Positions 26,412-35,680 of a stretch of DNA of 64,000 nucleotides are shown here, in pieces. The stretch lies in contig JAMLHB010000001.1 of the NCBI GenBank assembly GCA_023957375.1, forward strand, positions 744,001-808,000, written 5' to 3'. This stretch comes from Flavobacteriales bacterium (GTDB taxonomy: Bacteria; Bacteroidota; Bacteroidia; Flavobacteriales_F; PHOS-HE28). The translations under genes and the position numbers were made by a program. The stretch's first letter is position 1, and every line of letters starts with the position of its first letter. A model generated the notes under the pieces. The model searched no databases. It was given only the letters and a program-made list of their open reading frames with translations, and was not told where the DNA came from.

Positions 26412-26504
26412 AGTGGGCAGGGGGCAGTGGGCAGTAGGCAATAGGCAGTGGGCAGGGAGCAGTACTGCCATCTGCCCACTGACGACTGCCCACTGCCCCC
26501 TGCT
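26412..26504. repeat. heptamer array and inverted copy between convergent genes
   Basis: Seven tandem 7-bp units run from 26412 to 26460 (consensus AGTGGGC; variants AGGGGGC, AGTAGGC, AATAGGC, AGGGAGC). Inverted copies (GCCCACT, GCCCCCT) lie at 26474-26501. AGGGGGCAGTGGGC at 26419-26432 pairs perfectly over 14 bp with 26488-26501. The array fills the gap between two convergent genes and could fold as a terminator-like stem. Confidence 0.85.
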
Positions 26505-26519
26505 GTTTATCAACACAAG

Positions 26520-26993
26520 CTACCGCAACCGGTCCATGCTCTTGATCAGTGCTTCGTCCTTGCGGATACCTCGGATGGCCAACAAAACGAAACCTGCCAT
26601 CACCAACGGCAGGATGGCGGAGAGCCCATAGCGGTTGACCACCTCCCCGCCCTGTTCCAGGTAGGCGCGGATGGAGTTGTCCGTGATGAAGAAGAACACC
26701 TGCACGGCGAGCAGCAGCAGATTGACCATGCCAGCCAAACGCACTTGCCGCACCCGGTTTTTGTACAGAAAGGCCACCACCACCAACAACACCGCCAACA
26801 GGGCGATCACGGCCGCAAACGGGATTTTCAACTGTGCATCCACCACCTCGGTCCCGTCACCGGTGAAAAAACCGGTGGTTCGGAACACGAAGGTCTGTTC
26901 CCCCCGTGTGAAAGTGTCCACCGGAAAGAGGAAGGTGAGCAGCCCGCAAAGCGCCGCCAGCAAGAGGAAGATCGTTTGTTTGCGTTGGAACAT
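26520..26993 (-). CDS. DUF4293-family membrane protein
   Basis: 157 aa with four predicted membrane helices (TIFLLLAALCGLLTFLFPV, AAVIALLAVLLVVVAFLY, LAGMVNLLLLAVQVFFFI, LSAILPLVMAGFVLLAIRGI). The last helix ends in a basic/acidic tail. The length, FQRKQT start and position directly upstream of and divergent from rho match the DUF4293 family of Bacteroidota. Function unknown. The start is the ATG at 26993. Confidence 0.8.
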   Translation of the reverse strand: MFQRKQTIFLLLAALCGLLTFLFPVDTFTRGEQTFVFRTTGFFTGDGTEVVDAQLKIPFAAVIALLAVLLVVVAFLYKNRVRQVRLAGMVNLLLLAVQVFFFITDNSIRAYLEQGGEVVNRYGLSAILPLVMAGFVLLAIRGIRKDEALIKSMDRLR

Positions 26994-27096
26994 GTGCACA
27001 GGAACTGCGCCGCGAAGATCGCTTGCCGGGCGCAACCTCCGAAACATGGGCTAGGCGGGTGGCGTAAAAATCCTCCGCCGGAAGCGGGCCGCGCAT

Positions 27097-27104
27097 TATT
27101 ATTG
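27097..27104 (+). promoter_or_regulatory. possible -7 box (TATTATTG) of rho
   Basis: One mismatch to TAnnTTTG. It would give a leader of roughly 130 nt before the ATG at 27238, long compared with other genes here. A long leader is of interest because rho is autoregulated through its leader in other bacteria. Confidence 0.3.
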
Positions 27105-27237
27105 CACCGTCTTTCGCCTGCTGGCGCTTCCTTGAAGTGGTCGGCGCATCATCCGAAACCGACACCGATCGTCCTTTTATCGAGCCCTTGCGGCAGGATG
27201 TGGCCACCGCGCCGCATCACACCGAACACTTATTGAA

Positions 27238-29223
27238 ATGTCCGAGAAAACAGCCCTTGAGGCCCTGAAACTGGCCGAATTGCGCGATATCGCCAAGCAT
27301 CTCAAGCTTCAGAAGTACGAGAACCTGAAAAAGCAGGACTTGATTGCCAAGATCCTTGAATCGGGCAAGGAGATCCGCCCGGAGCCGACGGTTGACAACC
27401 GGGATACGGACGCCATTGCCGAACTGGCGGTGGAGGATGAATTGCCGGACCCAGAACCCGATCCCGAACCGAAGGGTGGGAACGACGACGACGATGATGA
27501 CGACGACGATGATGACGATGAGGATGATGACGATGACGACGATGACGATGACGACGATGATGAGGATGGTGAGGATGGTGAGGATGACGAGGATGACGGA
27601 GATGCCCGGAATGCCGGAAGCGATAGCCGGGCACCGGGTGATGATGCCATGAAGGTTCCCGCCAATACCTCGCCCAAGCAACAACCCCGGGACGTGGAGG
27701 CCACGCCCCCTCCGGGCAGGGCCCCGGTTCCATCAGGTGGCGGACACGGACAAGCAGATCGACAAAAGGAACACCCGGACGGCCTCCATGACCGCTTTGT
27801 GCCCAGGGACAACCGGGAGCGCAAGGGCCGAAGGCCCCGGATCGAACCCGGTAGGCAACAGGAGGGCCGCCAGGAAGGGGCCCGGGAAGAAGCCAGTGCC
27901 GCACCAGGCACGCAGCAACCGGTGACGGGGGTTGGCCAAGGCGGGCCGCAACGCCCCTTGGAACCCAAGCCCGAAAGCAAGCCCAGTGACGAGCAGAAAC
28001 ACCGTGACCAACGGGATCAGCGGGAGCGGCAGGGCAATCCCGGGCGCGATCCCCAACGGCACGACCAACGCGGACATGAGCGCCAACAACAGCCGCCACC
28101 GCCGGCGTTCGATGCGTTTATTGAAACCGACGGCGTACTGGAGGTAATGCCCGAGGGCCATGGCTTCCTGCGCAGCAGCGACTACAACTACCTGCCCTCG
28201 CCGGACGACGTGTTCGTGGCCCAGCAGATGATCAAGCAAACCGGGCTGAAAACGGGTGACACCGTGCACGGCTATGTACGCCCGCCCCGCGACCAGGACA
28301 AGTACTTCGTGCTGGTGAAGGTGGAAAGCATCAACGGACGCGAGCCTGAGTGGTCGCGCGACCGTGTCCCCTTCAAGTTCCTCACGCCGCTGTTCCCGGA
28401 CGAGAAGTTCGACCTCACCACCAAGGGCGGCAACCTCAGCACCCGCGTGCTGGACCTCTTCGCCCCCATCGGCAAGGGGCAGCGCGGCCTGATCGTGGCG
28501 CAACCCAAAACGGGCAAGACGATCTTGCTGAAGGACGTGGCCAACGCCATCGCGGCCAACCATCCGGAAGTGTACCTGATCGTGCTGCTGATCGACGAAC
28601 GCCCCGAGGAAGTGACCGACATGCAGCGCAGCGTGAAGGCCGAAGTGATCGCCAGCACCTTCGACGAACCGGCCACCCGGCACGTGGCCGTGGCCTCCAT
28701 GGTGTTGGAAAAGGCCAAGTGCCTCACCGAATGCGGCCACGATGTGGTGATCCTGCTGGATTCCATCACCCGCTTGGCACGGGCCTACAACACCGTGCAG
28801 CCCGCCAGTGGCAAGATCCTCTCCGGCGGCGTGGACGCCAATGCCCTGCAAAAGCCCAAGCGATTCTTTGGCGCGGCCCGCAAGATCGAGAACGGCGGGT
28901 CGCTCACCATTCTGGCCACCGCCCTCACCGAAACGGGCAGCAAGATGGACGAGGTGATCTTCGAGGAGTTCAAGGGTACCGGCAACATGGAGTTGCAGCT
29001 TGACCGCAAGATCAGCAACCGGCGCATCTTCCCCGCCATCGATATCCTCACCAGCGGTACCCGCCGGGATGACCTGCTGCACCACAAGGACGTGCTGCAG
29101 CGCACGTGGATCCTGCGCAAACACTTGGCGGATATGACGCCCGTGGAGGCCATGGAGTTCATCAAGGCGCGCATGGAGGGCACCAAGAGCAACGAGGAGT
29201 TCCTGGTCTCCATGAACGGGTGA
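27238..29223 (+). CDS. rho: transcription termination factor Rho with long disordered insertion
   Basis: 661 aa, against about 420 for E. coli Rho. It is an RNA-dependent hexameric helicase-translocase. Residues ~1-40 are the Rho N-terminal helical domain ([30 protein letters not shown]). Residues ~60-295 are low complexity: an acidic block at 83-122 that is almost all Asp (12 Asp, Glu, 13 Asp, Glu, then mixed), followed by a Pro/Gln/Arg/Gly-rich basic block. The RNA-binding and motor core starts near [17 protein letters not shown], with Walker A AQPKTGKT (Lys427), [14 protein letters not shown], and [15 protein letters not shown]. The core looks intact. Insertions of this type are typical of Bacteroidota Rho and have been linked to condensate formation. 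The next gene starts 10 bp downstream. Confidence 0.96.
   Translation: MSEKTALEALKLAELRDIAKHLKLQKYENLKKQDLIAKILESGKEIRPEPTVDNRDTDAIAELAVEDELPDPEPDPEPKGGNDDDDDDDDDDDDEDDDDDDDDDDDDDEDGEDGEDDEDDGDARNAGSDSRAPGDDAMKVPANTSPKQQPRDVEATPPPGRAPVPSGGGHGQADRQKEHPDGLHDRFVPRDNRERKGRRPRIEPGRQQEGRQEGAREEASAAPGTQQPVTGVGQGGPQRPLEPKPESKPSDEQKHRDQRDQRERQGNPGRDPQRHDQRGHERQQQPPPPAFDAFIETDGVLEVMPEGHGFLRSSDYNYLPSPDDVFVAQQMIKQTGLKTGDTVHGYVRPPRDQDKYFVLVKVESINGREPEWSRDRVPFKFLTPLFPDEKFDLTTKGGNLSTRVLDLFAPIGKGQRGLIVAQPKTGKTILLKDVANAIAANHPEVYLIVLLIDERPEEVTDMQRSVKAEVIASTFDEPATRHVAVASMVLEKAKCLTECGHDVVILLDSITRLARAYNTVQPASGKILSGGVDANALQKPKRFFGAARKIENGGSLTILATALTETGSKMDEVIFEEFKGTGNMELQLDRKISNRRIFPAIDILTSGTRRDDLLHHKDVLQRTWILRKHLADMTPVEAMEFIKARMEGTKSNEEFLVSMNG
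27484..27603 (+). repeat. GAY-codon repeat coding for the acidic block of Rho
   Basis: A run of about 120 bp built almost entirely of GAC/GAT with a few GAG and GGT codons. The triplet structure keeps the frame whatever the copy number, so the tract could change length by slippage without breaking rho. Confidence 0.85.
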
Positions 29224-29233
29224 TCTCAGCAAC

Positions 29234-29719
29234 ATGTCCGGCCTCAACACCGCGCTGGTCCTGGCCTTGGCCACCTTGGCCCTGCGCACCGGGTTGTACT
29301 ACGCTGGTGTGGAGTTGGCGCCGTTCAAGCTCATCCCCCTTCACCTGCTGTTCATTGTCTTAATCGCCTTTTTCAGCGGCCATTATCTGCTTCGCAAGGA
29401 CCCGTCCCGGGGATTTGGCGAATTGTTGCGGGCCGGCTTCCAATCCGAGTTCTTCTATGCGGTGCTGGTGGCGTTTCTGTGCTGGTTGTTCTACACCACC
29501 ATTGATACCACTGCCTTCAGTGCGTACAATGCCCGGTTGGTGGAGGGCTTCGTGGAACAGGGGCACCCCGAGGAGCAGGCCCGGGAAAAAGTGGGCAAGC
29601 TGTACAACCCGTTCAGCTATGCGGCCATCAGCTTCTTCGGCAGCTTCCTCGCCGGGGCGTTCAACGCCATCGCCTTTGCAGCCCTGCACCACAAGTTGCT
29701 GCGGAAGCTGCGCGGCTGA
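29234..29719 (+). CDS. small membrane protein, DUF4199-like
   Basis: 161 aa with about four membrane helices (TALVLALATLALRTGLYYAGV, LIPLHLLFIVLIAFFSGHYLL, FFYAVLVAFLCWLFYTTID and a C-terminal one, FSYAAISFFGSFLAGAFNAIAFA). The central RGFGELLRAGFQSEFFYAVLVAFL followed by a polar loop resembles DUF4199 proteins of Bacteroidota, but I am not certain. It begins 10 bp after rho and is probably co-transcribed. Function unknown. Confidence 0.72.
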   Translation: MSGLNTALVLALATLALRTGLYYAGVELAPFKLIPLHLLFIVLIAFFSGHYLLRKDPSRGFGELLRAGFQSEFFYAVLVAFLCWLFYTTIDTTAFSAYNARLVEGFVEQGHPEEQAREKVGKLYNPFSYAAISFFGSFLAGAFNAIAFAALHHKLLRKLRG

Positions 29720-29727
29720 ACACGGGT

Positions 29728-31101
29728 TCAGGCCGTGAACGCTTCGGCCAGCGCCTCCAGGTCCACGCCGCCGAAGTTGCCACTGCTCATCATCAGCAAT
29801 ACGGCCGGCCCTCCGTGGGCCAAGCCACTGCGAACCGCGCCCAGCAAGGCGATGGGCGAGGTGATCACCGCAAGGTCGCCGCGCCCGAACGCCCGGTGGA
29901 TCCGTTCCGGCGGAATGGAGGGCAGCCGCTTGAGACCCACCGCGTGCGGATCATAGAACACGATGGCCGTGTCCGCGCCGTCCAAACTTCCCGCATACTG
30001 GTCCAGGAAGTTCTCGCTCAAGCTGCTGAACGTGTGCAGTTCCATGCAGGCGGTGAGCTTCCGGCCGGGAAACTGTTCCCGAACCGCTTCCACCGTGGCT
30101 TTCAGCTTGCTCGGCGAGTGGGCGAAATCTTTGAAAACCGCACGGTCCCCGCGATCGGCCAGCTTCTCCAACCGCTTGGCCGCACCTGTAAACGAGGCCA
30201 TGGCCGAATAAAATACCCGATCGCCGATGCCCAATTGGTGGCACACATGGCGCGCACCTTCCAGGTTCATCAGGTTGTGCCTGCCAAAGATCTTCAGCGG
30301 CACTTCGCCGTGGTCGGTCATCAGGTAGGTGATGCCATTGCGGATCGCATGGCGTGGCACGCCGTATGGCACTTGGGCCAGATCCGGCCGGTTGCGGCGC
30401 TCTTCCGCCAGGCGCCTCACCTCCGGGTCTTCATTACAATAGACCAGCTTGCCCCCCGGTTCGATCAGGTCCATGAAACGGGCGAACTGCTCCACGTAGC
30501 TTTCGTAGGTCTTGAACACGTTGATGTGGTCCCAGGCGATGCCGCTCACCAAGGCGATGTCCGGGTGGTACAAGTGGAACTTGGGCACCGGCTCCAGGGT
30601 GGAAGCCAAGTACTCATCGCCCTCGATCACCGCCACGGTGCTCTTGGCATCCAACTTCACCATGCAGTCGAAGCCCTCCAACTGCGCGCCGACCAGGTAA
30701 TCGAACTCGGCGTTCGCGGTGCGCAGCACGTGGATGATCATGGAGGTGATCGTGGTCTTGCCATGGCTGCCGCCGATCACCACCCGCGTTTTGTTGCGCG
30801 TTTGCTCGTGGAAGTAGGCGGGGTAGCTGTACACGGGAATGCCCAGCTCCCTGGCGCGCAACAGCTCGGGGTTGTCCGCCCGTGCGTGCATGCCCAGGAT
30901 CACGGCGTCCAAGGCCGGGGTGATGTCTTCCGGGTGCCAGCCCATTTGGTCGGGCAGCAGCCCCAAGTTGGCCAAGCGGCTCCGGCTCGGCTCGAAGATC
31001 TCGTCGTCGCTGCCGCTCACCTCCATGCCTTGGCGTTGAAGCGCAATGGCCAAGTTGTGCATCGCGCTGCCCCCGATGGCAATGAAGTGGACCCGTTGCA
31101 T
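29728..31101 (-). CDS. mpl: Mpl-type UDP-N-acetylmuramate:peptide ligase
   Basis: 457 aa Mur ligase. Mpl joins recycled L-Ala-gamma-D-Glu-meso-DAP to UDP-MurNAc and so feeds cell wall turnover back into synthesis. Features are the Rossmann N-terminus MQRVHFIAIGGSAMHNLAIALQ, ATP loop GGSHGKTTITSMI, the EGDEYLAS acidic site and AWDHINVFKTYESYVEQFARF. FGRHNLMNLEGA and FAHSPSKLKATVEAVRE mark the third domain. The ATG at 31101 starts directly at the Rossmann strand. MurC is the main alternative, but the first motif and GDEYLAS favour Mpl. Divergent from ispH. Confidence 0.88.
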   Translation of the reverse strand: MQRVHFIAIGGSAMHNLAIALQRQGMEVSGSDDEIFEPSRSRLANLGLLPDQMGWHPEDITPALDAVILGMHARADNPELLRARELGIPVYSYPAYFHEQTRNKTRVVIGGSHGKTTITSMIIHVLRTANAEFDYLVGAQLEGFDCMVKLDAKSTVAVIEGDEYLASTLEPVPKFHLYHPDIALVSGIAWDHINVFKTYESYVEQFARFMDLIEPGGKLVYCNEDPEVRRLAEERRNRPDLAQVPYGVPRHAIRNGITYLMTDHGEVPLKIFGRHNLMNLEGARHVCHQLGIGDRVFYSAMASFTGAAKRLEKLADRGDRAVFKDFAHSPSKLKATVEAVREQFPGRKLTACMELHTFSSLSENFLDQYAGSLDGADTAIVFYDPHAVGLKRLPSIPPERIHRAFGRGDLAVITSPIALLGAVRSGLAHGGPAVLLMMSSGNFGGVDLEALAEAFTA

Positions 31102-31205
31102 GCTTGGGCAAATTTGGCCGGGAAGTGCAAGGGCGCGGCACATGCGGAACATATATTTCAACGGCGCCCTGTGGGTGATCACCGCCGCCGCCACGGTGCA
31201 GGGGC

Positions 31206-31213
31206 TACCTTTG
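31206..31213 (+). promoter_or_regulatory. perfect -7 box (TACCTTTG) of ispH
   Basis: Exact TAnnTTTG match, 33 nt before the ATG at 31247. No clear -33 TTTG at the usual spacing. Confidence 0.55.
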
Positions 31214-31246
31214 TGCCGCCTCCATTCCCCGGCTTGACCGTCCGCC

Positions 31247-32470
31247 ATGCGCGAGTTCAATATCCCGGCACATTACCGCTCCAACCTCACAGGCCGCGTA
31301 AAGGCCTTCCGCAAAACGCAGGACCCGCGCAAGCAGGACTTCAGCCCTACCCTGCTGGACCTGGGCGCGGTGCGGTTCATCCTGGCGCGCCACTTCGGTT
31401 TCTGCTTCGGCGTGCAGAACGCCATCGAGATCAGCTACAAGGCACTGGAAGACCATCCGGGCAAGCGCATCTTCCTGCTCAGCCAGATGATCCACAACCC
31501 CGAGGTGAACGAGGACCTGGAAGGCCGGGGTATCCGCTTCATTCAAGACACGCACGGAAACAAGCTGATGGACTGGGGCGAACTGCGCAGCGACGACATT
31601 GTGATCATCCCCGCGTTCGGCACCACCCTGGAAACGGCCGAGCGCCTGAAGCAATTGGGCATCGACCCGCTGAAGCACAACACCACCTGCCCTTTCGTGG
31701 AGAAAGTGTGGAAGCGCAGCGAGCAGTTGGGCAAGGACCACCATACCGTGGTGATCCATGGCAAAGCCGCCCATGAGGAAACCCGGGCCACGTTCAGCCA
31801 TACGGCCAAGGGCTCGCCTGCGGTGATCGTGAGGGACCTGGAGGAGGTGATGGAGCTGGGGCGCATCATCCTCGGTGAGCTTCCGAAGGAACGCTTCCAT
31901 GAACTGTTCGACGGACGCTGCACACCCGGCTTCGATCCGGCGAAAGACCTGCTGCGCGTGGGCGTGGTGAACCAAACCACCATGCTCGCCACCGAAACCC
32001 AGGCCATCGCCGACCACCTGAAGGAGGTGATGGAAAGAAAATACGGCACGGCCAATGTGAAGGACCATTTCGCCGATACGCGCGACACCCTGTGCTACGC
32101 TACCAACGACAACCAGGACGCCACCACCGAGCTGCTGAAGGAAGAGGCCGACCTGGCCCTGGTGGTGGGCGGGTATAACAGCAGCAATACCAGCCACATC
32201 GTGGAAATGCTGGAAAGCAAGTTCCCCACCTATTTCGTCAATGGGGACAAGGAGATCCAGGATGGCACCACCATCGAGCATTTCAACTACCCCGCGCAGA
32301 AGTTGGAACGTACAAAGGATTGGCTGCCTGCCAAGCGCCCGGTGACCATCGTGCTCACCAGTGGCGCCAGCTGCCCGGACACCCTGCTGGACCGCGTGAT
32401 GCTGAAGGTGCTGGGCCTGGTGGAGGGCGTCAAGCAACCGGAACAGGTGATCGGCAAGCTGGTGGAGTGA
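31247..32470 (+). CDS. ispH: 4-hydroxy-3-methylbut-2-enyl diphosphate reductase
   Basis: 407 aa, the long form found in Bacteroidota and plants. It is the last step of the MEP pathway and makes IPP and DMAPP. The [4Fe-4S] cluster cysteines are Cys53 (GFCFGVQNAIE), Cys148 (NTTCPFVEKVW) and Cys376 (SGASCPDTLLD). The active-site region HGKAAHEETRATFSH and VVGGYNSSNTSHI are also present. Complete. Confidence 0.96.
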   Translation: MREFNIPAHYRSNLTGRVKAFRKTQDPRKQDFSPTLLDLGAVRFILARHFGFCFGVQNAIEISYKALEDHPGKRIFLLSQMIHNPEVNEDLEGRGIRFIQDTHGNKLMDWGELRSDDIVIIPAFGTTLETAERLKQLGIDPLKHNTTCPFVEKVWKRSEQLGKDHHTVVIHGKAAHEETRATFSHTAKGSPAVIVRDLEEVMELGRIILGELPKERFHELFDGRCTPGFDPAKDLLRVGVVNQTTMLATETQAIADHLKEVMERKYGTANVKDHFADTRDTLCYATNDNQDATTELLKEEADLALVVGGYNSSNTSHIVEMLESKFPTYFVNGDKEIQDGTTIEHFNYPAQKLERTKDWLPAKRPVTIVLTSGASCPDTLLDRVMLKVLGLVEGVKQPEQVIGKLVE

Positions 32471-32482
32471 CGCAACAGGGCG

Positions 32483-33184
32483 TCAAGCCTCGGCTTTTTC
32501 CCCAATGGCGCGGGCCACGTGCCCCAAGGCGAGCTGGAACTGCTCTTCCGCGCTCAGGTCGCTGTTGTCGATCTCAATGGCGTCCGGGGCCTTGCGCAGG
32601 GGGTCGGCTTTGCGCCGCGTATCATCCTCGTCACGCTGGCGGATGTTTTCCAGCACGGTGGCGTAATCCACATCCTCGCCCCGCCCGGTGAGTTCCAGGA
32701 AGCGCCGCCGGGCACGTACTTCGGTGCTGGCCGTCATGTAGAATTTCACTTCGGCATCGGGAAAAACCACCGTGCCGATATCGCGGCCGTCCATGACCAC
32801 GCCGCCTTGCGCACCCAATGCTTTTTGCAGGGATACAAGCTTGGCACGCACCTCGGGGACCGGGCTCACCAAGGTAACATGCCGGCTCACCTCCATGCCT
32901 CGGATCATGCCTTCCACATTGCGGCCGTTGAGCCAGGTGGTGCTGCGCTGCACCTCGTCGTCGTACTTGAACCCGATGTCCAGGCTCCCCAATACCCCCA
33001 ACAGGCCGGGCAGGTCCAGTGCACCGTTCCGCACCAGCCCGCTCTCCATGGCGTGAAGCGCCACCGCCCGGTACATCGCGCCGCTGTCGATGTAGGTGTA
33101 GCCCAAGTGATGGGCCAACTGCTTGGCCAGCGTGCTTTTACCACAACTGCTGAACCCGTCGATGGCGATGTTGACCCGGCGCAT
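32483..33184 (-). CDS. cmk: cytidylate kinase
   Basis: 233 aa. It phosphorylates CMP and dCMP. P-loop GFSSCGKSTLAKQLA follows INIAIDG-type strand NIAIDG; DSGAMYRAVALHAM is the NMP-binding helix; DGRDIGTVVFPDAEVKFYMTAS is the conserved core. It is the last gene of a queA-porQ-cmk minus-strand run with gaps of 59 and 53 bp. The porQ-cmk neighbourhood is recurrent in Bacteroidota. Confidence 0.95.
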   Translation of the reverse strand: MRRVNIAIDGFSSCGKSTLAKQLAHHLGYTYIDSGAMYRAVALHAMESGLVRNGALDLPGLLGVLGSLDIGFKYDDEVQRSTTWLNGRNVEGMIRGMEVSRHVTLVSPVPEVRAKLVSLQKALGAQGGVVMDGRDIGTVVFPDAEVKFYMTASTEVRARRRFLELTGRGEDVDYATVLENIRQRDEDDTRRKADPLRKAPDAIEIDNSDLSAEEQFQLALGHVARAIGEKAEA

Positions 33185-33237
33185 GGAGGAACTGCAAGAC
33201 CGCTAAAATAGGGGGCTTGGGCCCTGGGCCCTGCAAA

Positions 33238-34296
33238 TCAACGTGCTTCCTTCCGCTCTTTTAGTTCGGCAAAGCGCATGGCCAAGGTGATGGTGTTGCT
33301 GGCCCCGGCCGGGTTGAACTGCGCATAACTGTAGCTCACATGCACCTTGCTCACCCGCAGGCCCACGCCCATGCTGATGCCGGCCAGCCCCGGCTTGGCA
33401 TCCAATGCCAATTCCTGCCGCCTGCGATAGTTGTACCCGAAGCGGAGCATGAAGTTGCGGCCCAGCAGTATTTCCACATTGGGCACCACATGCAGCATGG
33501 CTTTTTGCGCTTTGGTCACCTTCTTCACCATGGCCTCGCCGGTAACGGGATCGATCTGCCGCACCACGTTCGGGTCCTCGTACGTCAGGTCGGCTTGCTG
33601 CAAATTGTCCAAAGACAACCCAAGTCGGAAGGGGGCGTGGCGGAACTTGTAGGTGGTTGCCAGCTGTACCTGGAAGGGCAGTTTCTCCTTTTGGTCCGTA
33701 TAGCCACTACTGACAAAGCCAATGTTGCGCAGCGTGGCGGCTACTGTAAGGCCCAGCGCCTTCTTCACATACACCCCGCCAATGTCTGCCGCCCAGCCGG
33801 TGGCGTTGTATGAATCGATGTTGGACGTGATGAACTTGAGGTTTACCCCCACGCTGAACACGCTGTCGATGGCCCGGCCAGCACCCACCTGCACCACATA
33901 CTCGCCTGCATGGAAGGAACCCTCCTCCAATCCCGTTTCATCGCGGCGCGTGAAACTCCCGTAATCCACGTACTGCACCGAGCCGCCGAGCGTAATTCCG
34001 CTGCTGTCCAAGTGGTGGGCGTATGCCGCGTAGCCGATGTTGATGCCGTCCACGTAGGGTAGCCAGCTAAGGGCCACCTGCTTGGCCATGCTTTCGTTGA
34101 GCAGCGCCGGGTTGAAAAGGCCCAGGTTGAGGTCGTTGTCGTATACTGCCACGGGTGAGCCGCCAAGTGCCGAAACCCGCGCGGAACCGGGGATGTCCAG
34201 CACCCGGAAAACAGAGGAGCCGCCCAACTGGGCTTGCGTGGTGAGCACGGCAAGCACAAGGGGCCAGGACAACAAGGCGCGTAAAGTCTGTGACAT
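33238..34296 (-). CDS. porQ: type IX secretion system protein PorQ
   Basis: 352 aa with signal peptide (LLSWPLVLAVLTTQAQ). PorQ is an outer membrane beta-barrel of the PorV/FadL-like group and part of the attachment complex that anchors T9SS cargo. The typical start of the mature protein is LGGSSVFRVLDIPGSARVSALGGSPVAVYDNDLNLGLFNPALL. Amphipathic strands continue to the end (ISMGVGLRVSKVHVSYSYAQFNPAGASNTITLAMRF). It supports the sorting-domain calls made at the left end of the window. The ATG at 34296 is chosen for the signal peptide. Confidence 0.9.
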   Translation of the reverse strand: MSQTLRALLSWPLVLAVLTTQAQLGGSSVFRVLDIPGSARVSALGGSPVAVYDNDLNLGLFNPALLNESMAKQVALSWLPYVDGINIGYAAYAHHLDSSGITLGGSVQYVDYGSFTRRDETGLEEGSFHAGEYVVQVGAGRAIDSVFSVGVNLKFITSNIDSYNATGWAADIGGVYVKKALGLTVAATLRNIGFVSSGYTDQKEKLPFQVQLATTYKFRHAPFRLGLSLDNLQQADLTYEDPNVVRQIDPVTGEAMVKKVTKAQKAMLHVVPNVEILLGRNFMLRFGYNYRRRQELALDAKPGLAGISMGVGLRVSKVHVSYSYAQFNPAGASNTITLAMRFAELKERKEAR

Positions 34297-34355
34297 GGAT
34301 CGGGTTGCGGCCGCGAAAGGAACGCAAGATAGCCTGCGGTAGTATCCGGCGGGCA

Positions 34356-35594
34356 TTACGCCGGAGTGGCCTGTGAACAGCCGGGCGCTGGATCACTTCG
34401 CCACAACAGCGATCCGTCGCCGTAGCTAAGGAAACGGTAGCCTTGCTGAAGTGCATGGTCGTACACGGTGCGCCATAGCGGCCCAATGAATGCCGCCACC
34501 AGCAGCAGCAGAGTGCTGCGGGGCTGATGGAAATTGGTGATCAGGGCATCGGACAGCCGGAAACGGTAGCCCGGTGCAATGAGCAGCGTGGTGGTGCCTG
34601 CAACGGCATCCAGGCCATGCCGGCCCAGCCATTGTAGCACGGCCTGTAGGGCTTCAGGCGCGGGCACCCTTGCGGCATCGGAATAGGGCCGCCATTGGTC
34701 CACGGCCATGTGCGCAGGGTTGGCACCCAGGGCCAGGTCGGCACCGAACCAATACAGGCTTTCGATGGTGCGCATGGCCGTGGTGCCCACGGGAACAATG
34801 GGGCCTTTGGGCAGTTGTGCAAGCAGGCGCTCCACGGTGCTTCTGGGCACCAGTACCTGTTCACTGTGCATGCGATGGCCCTGCATGGTGGCGCTTTTCA
34901 CGGGCAGGAACGTGCCCGCACCCACGTGCAGCGTGACGTGCGCACTTTCGATGCCTTTCTGCTTCAGGCATTCCAATACGTGCGGCGTAAAATGCAGGCT
35001 GGCCGTGGGTGCGGCCACGGAGCCTGGATGTTCCGCAAAGACCGTGTTGTAGCGGGAATCATCATCCAGTTCCGCGGCGCGGCGCATATAGGGTGGCAAC
35101 GGTACGGTGCCGAAGCAGTCCAATTGCTCCAGGAAAGTCCGGTCTCCTTCCCAGCGGAATTCCATGAGGTATTCGCCGTTCTGCCCGCCGACCTTCCGCG
35201 TTGCAAGGCGATGGCCTTCTTTCTCCAGTGCGAGCTCCTCCCCTTTCCAGCGCTTGGCATTGCCGAGCATGCACCACCACCGCGTGCCGGAGCGGTCGTT
35301 CAAGGCTTGCTCCATGGGGCGGTTGTCCTCGGGGGCCAGCACCATACACTCAATGCGTGCACCGCTGGACCTGTGGAAAGCGAGGCGGGCATGCACCACG
35401 CGGGTGTCGTTCAGCACCAGCAAGGTGTTTCCGGGCAATTCATCCGGCAGGTCGCGGAATGTCCGGTCGTGAAGGCTGCCTGGCGCATAAACCAGCAGTT
35501 TCGCCTGGTCACGTTGTGGTAGTGGCCACTGTGCAATGCGCTCCGCGGGCAGTTCGTAGGTGTGGTCGGCGATCCGTTGGTCCAAGGGGTCCAT
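34356..35594 (-). CDS. queA: S-adenosylmethionine:tRNA ribosyltransferase-isomerase
   Basis: 412 aa. It transfers the ribosyl part of SAM to preQ1-tRNA to make epoxyqueuosine. The family pattern is YELPAERIAQWPLPQRDQAKLLVY, LLVLNDTRVVHARLAF, AAPTASLHFT, VTLHVGAGTFLPV, then TTAMRTIESL and LITNFHQPRSTLLLLVAAF. The ATG at 35594 is the natural start; a TTG three codons upstream is less likely. A GAACTTTG box lies just before it. Divergent from the porin gene. Confidence 0.94.
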   Translation of the reverse strand: MDPLDQRIADHTYELPAERIAQWPLPQRDQAKLLVYAPGSLHDRTFRDLPDELPGNTLLVLNDTRVVHARLAFHRSSGARIECMVLAPEDNRPMEQALNDRSGTRWWCMLGNAKRWKGEELALEKEGHRLATRKVGGQNGEYLMEFRWEGDRTFLEQLDCFGTVPLPPYMRRAAELDDDSRYNTVFAEHPGSVAAPTASLHFTPHVLECLKQKGIESAHVTLHVGAGTFLPVKSATMQGHRMHSEQVLVPRSTVERLLAQLPKGPIVPVGTTAMRTIESLYWFGADLALGANPAHMAVDQWRPYSDAARVPAPEALQAVLQWLGRHGLDAVAGTTTLLIAPGYRFRLSDALITNFHQPRSTLLLLVAAFIGPLWRTVYDHALQQGYRFLSYGDGSLLWRSDPAPGCSQATPA

Positions 35595-35664
35595 GGGGCA
35601 CAAAGTTCGTCCCCACCGGGTAAATCATTTGGGTCGGGCCGTGAATACGGCATGGCCGGGCAGC

Positions 35665-35672
35665 TACTTTTG
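35665..35672 (+). promoter_or_regulatory. perfect -7 box (TACTTTTG) of the porin gene
   Basis: Exact TAnnTTTG match, ending 8 nt before the ATG at 35681. Confidence 0.55.
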
Positions 35673-35680
35673 GGACCTTC

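Noticed and set aside
35595..35603. TTG start three codons upstream of queA ATG
   Set aside because: The ATG at 35594 fits the family start; the TTG lies inside the promoter-like GAACTTTG box.
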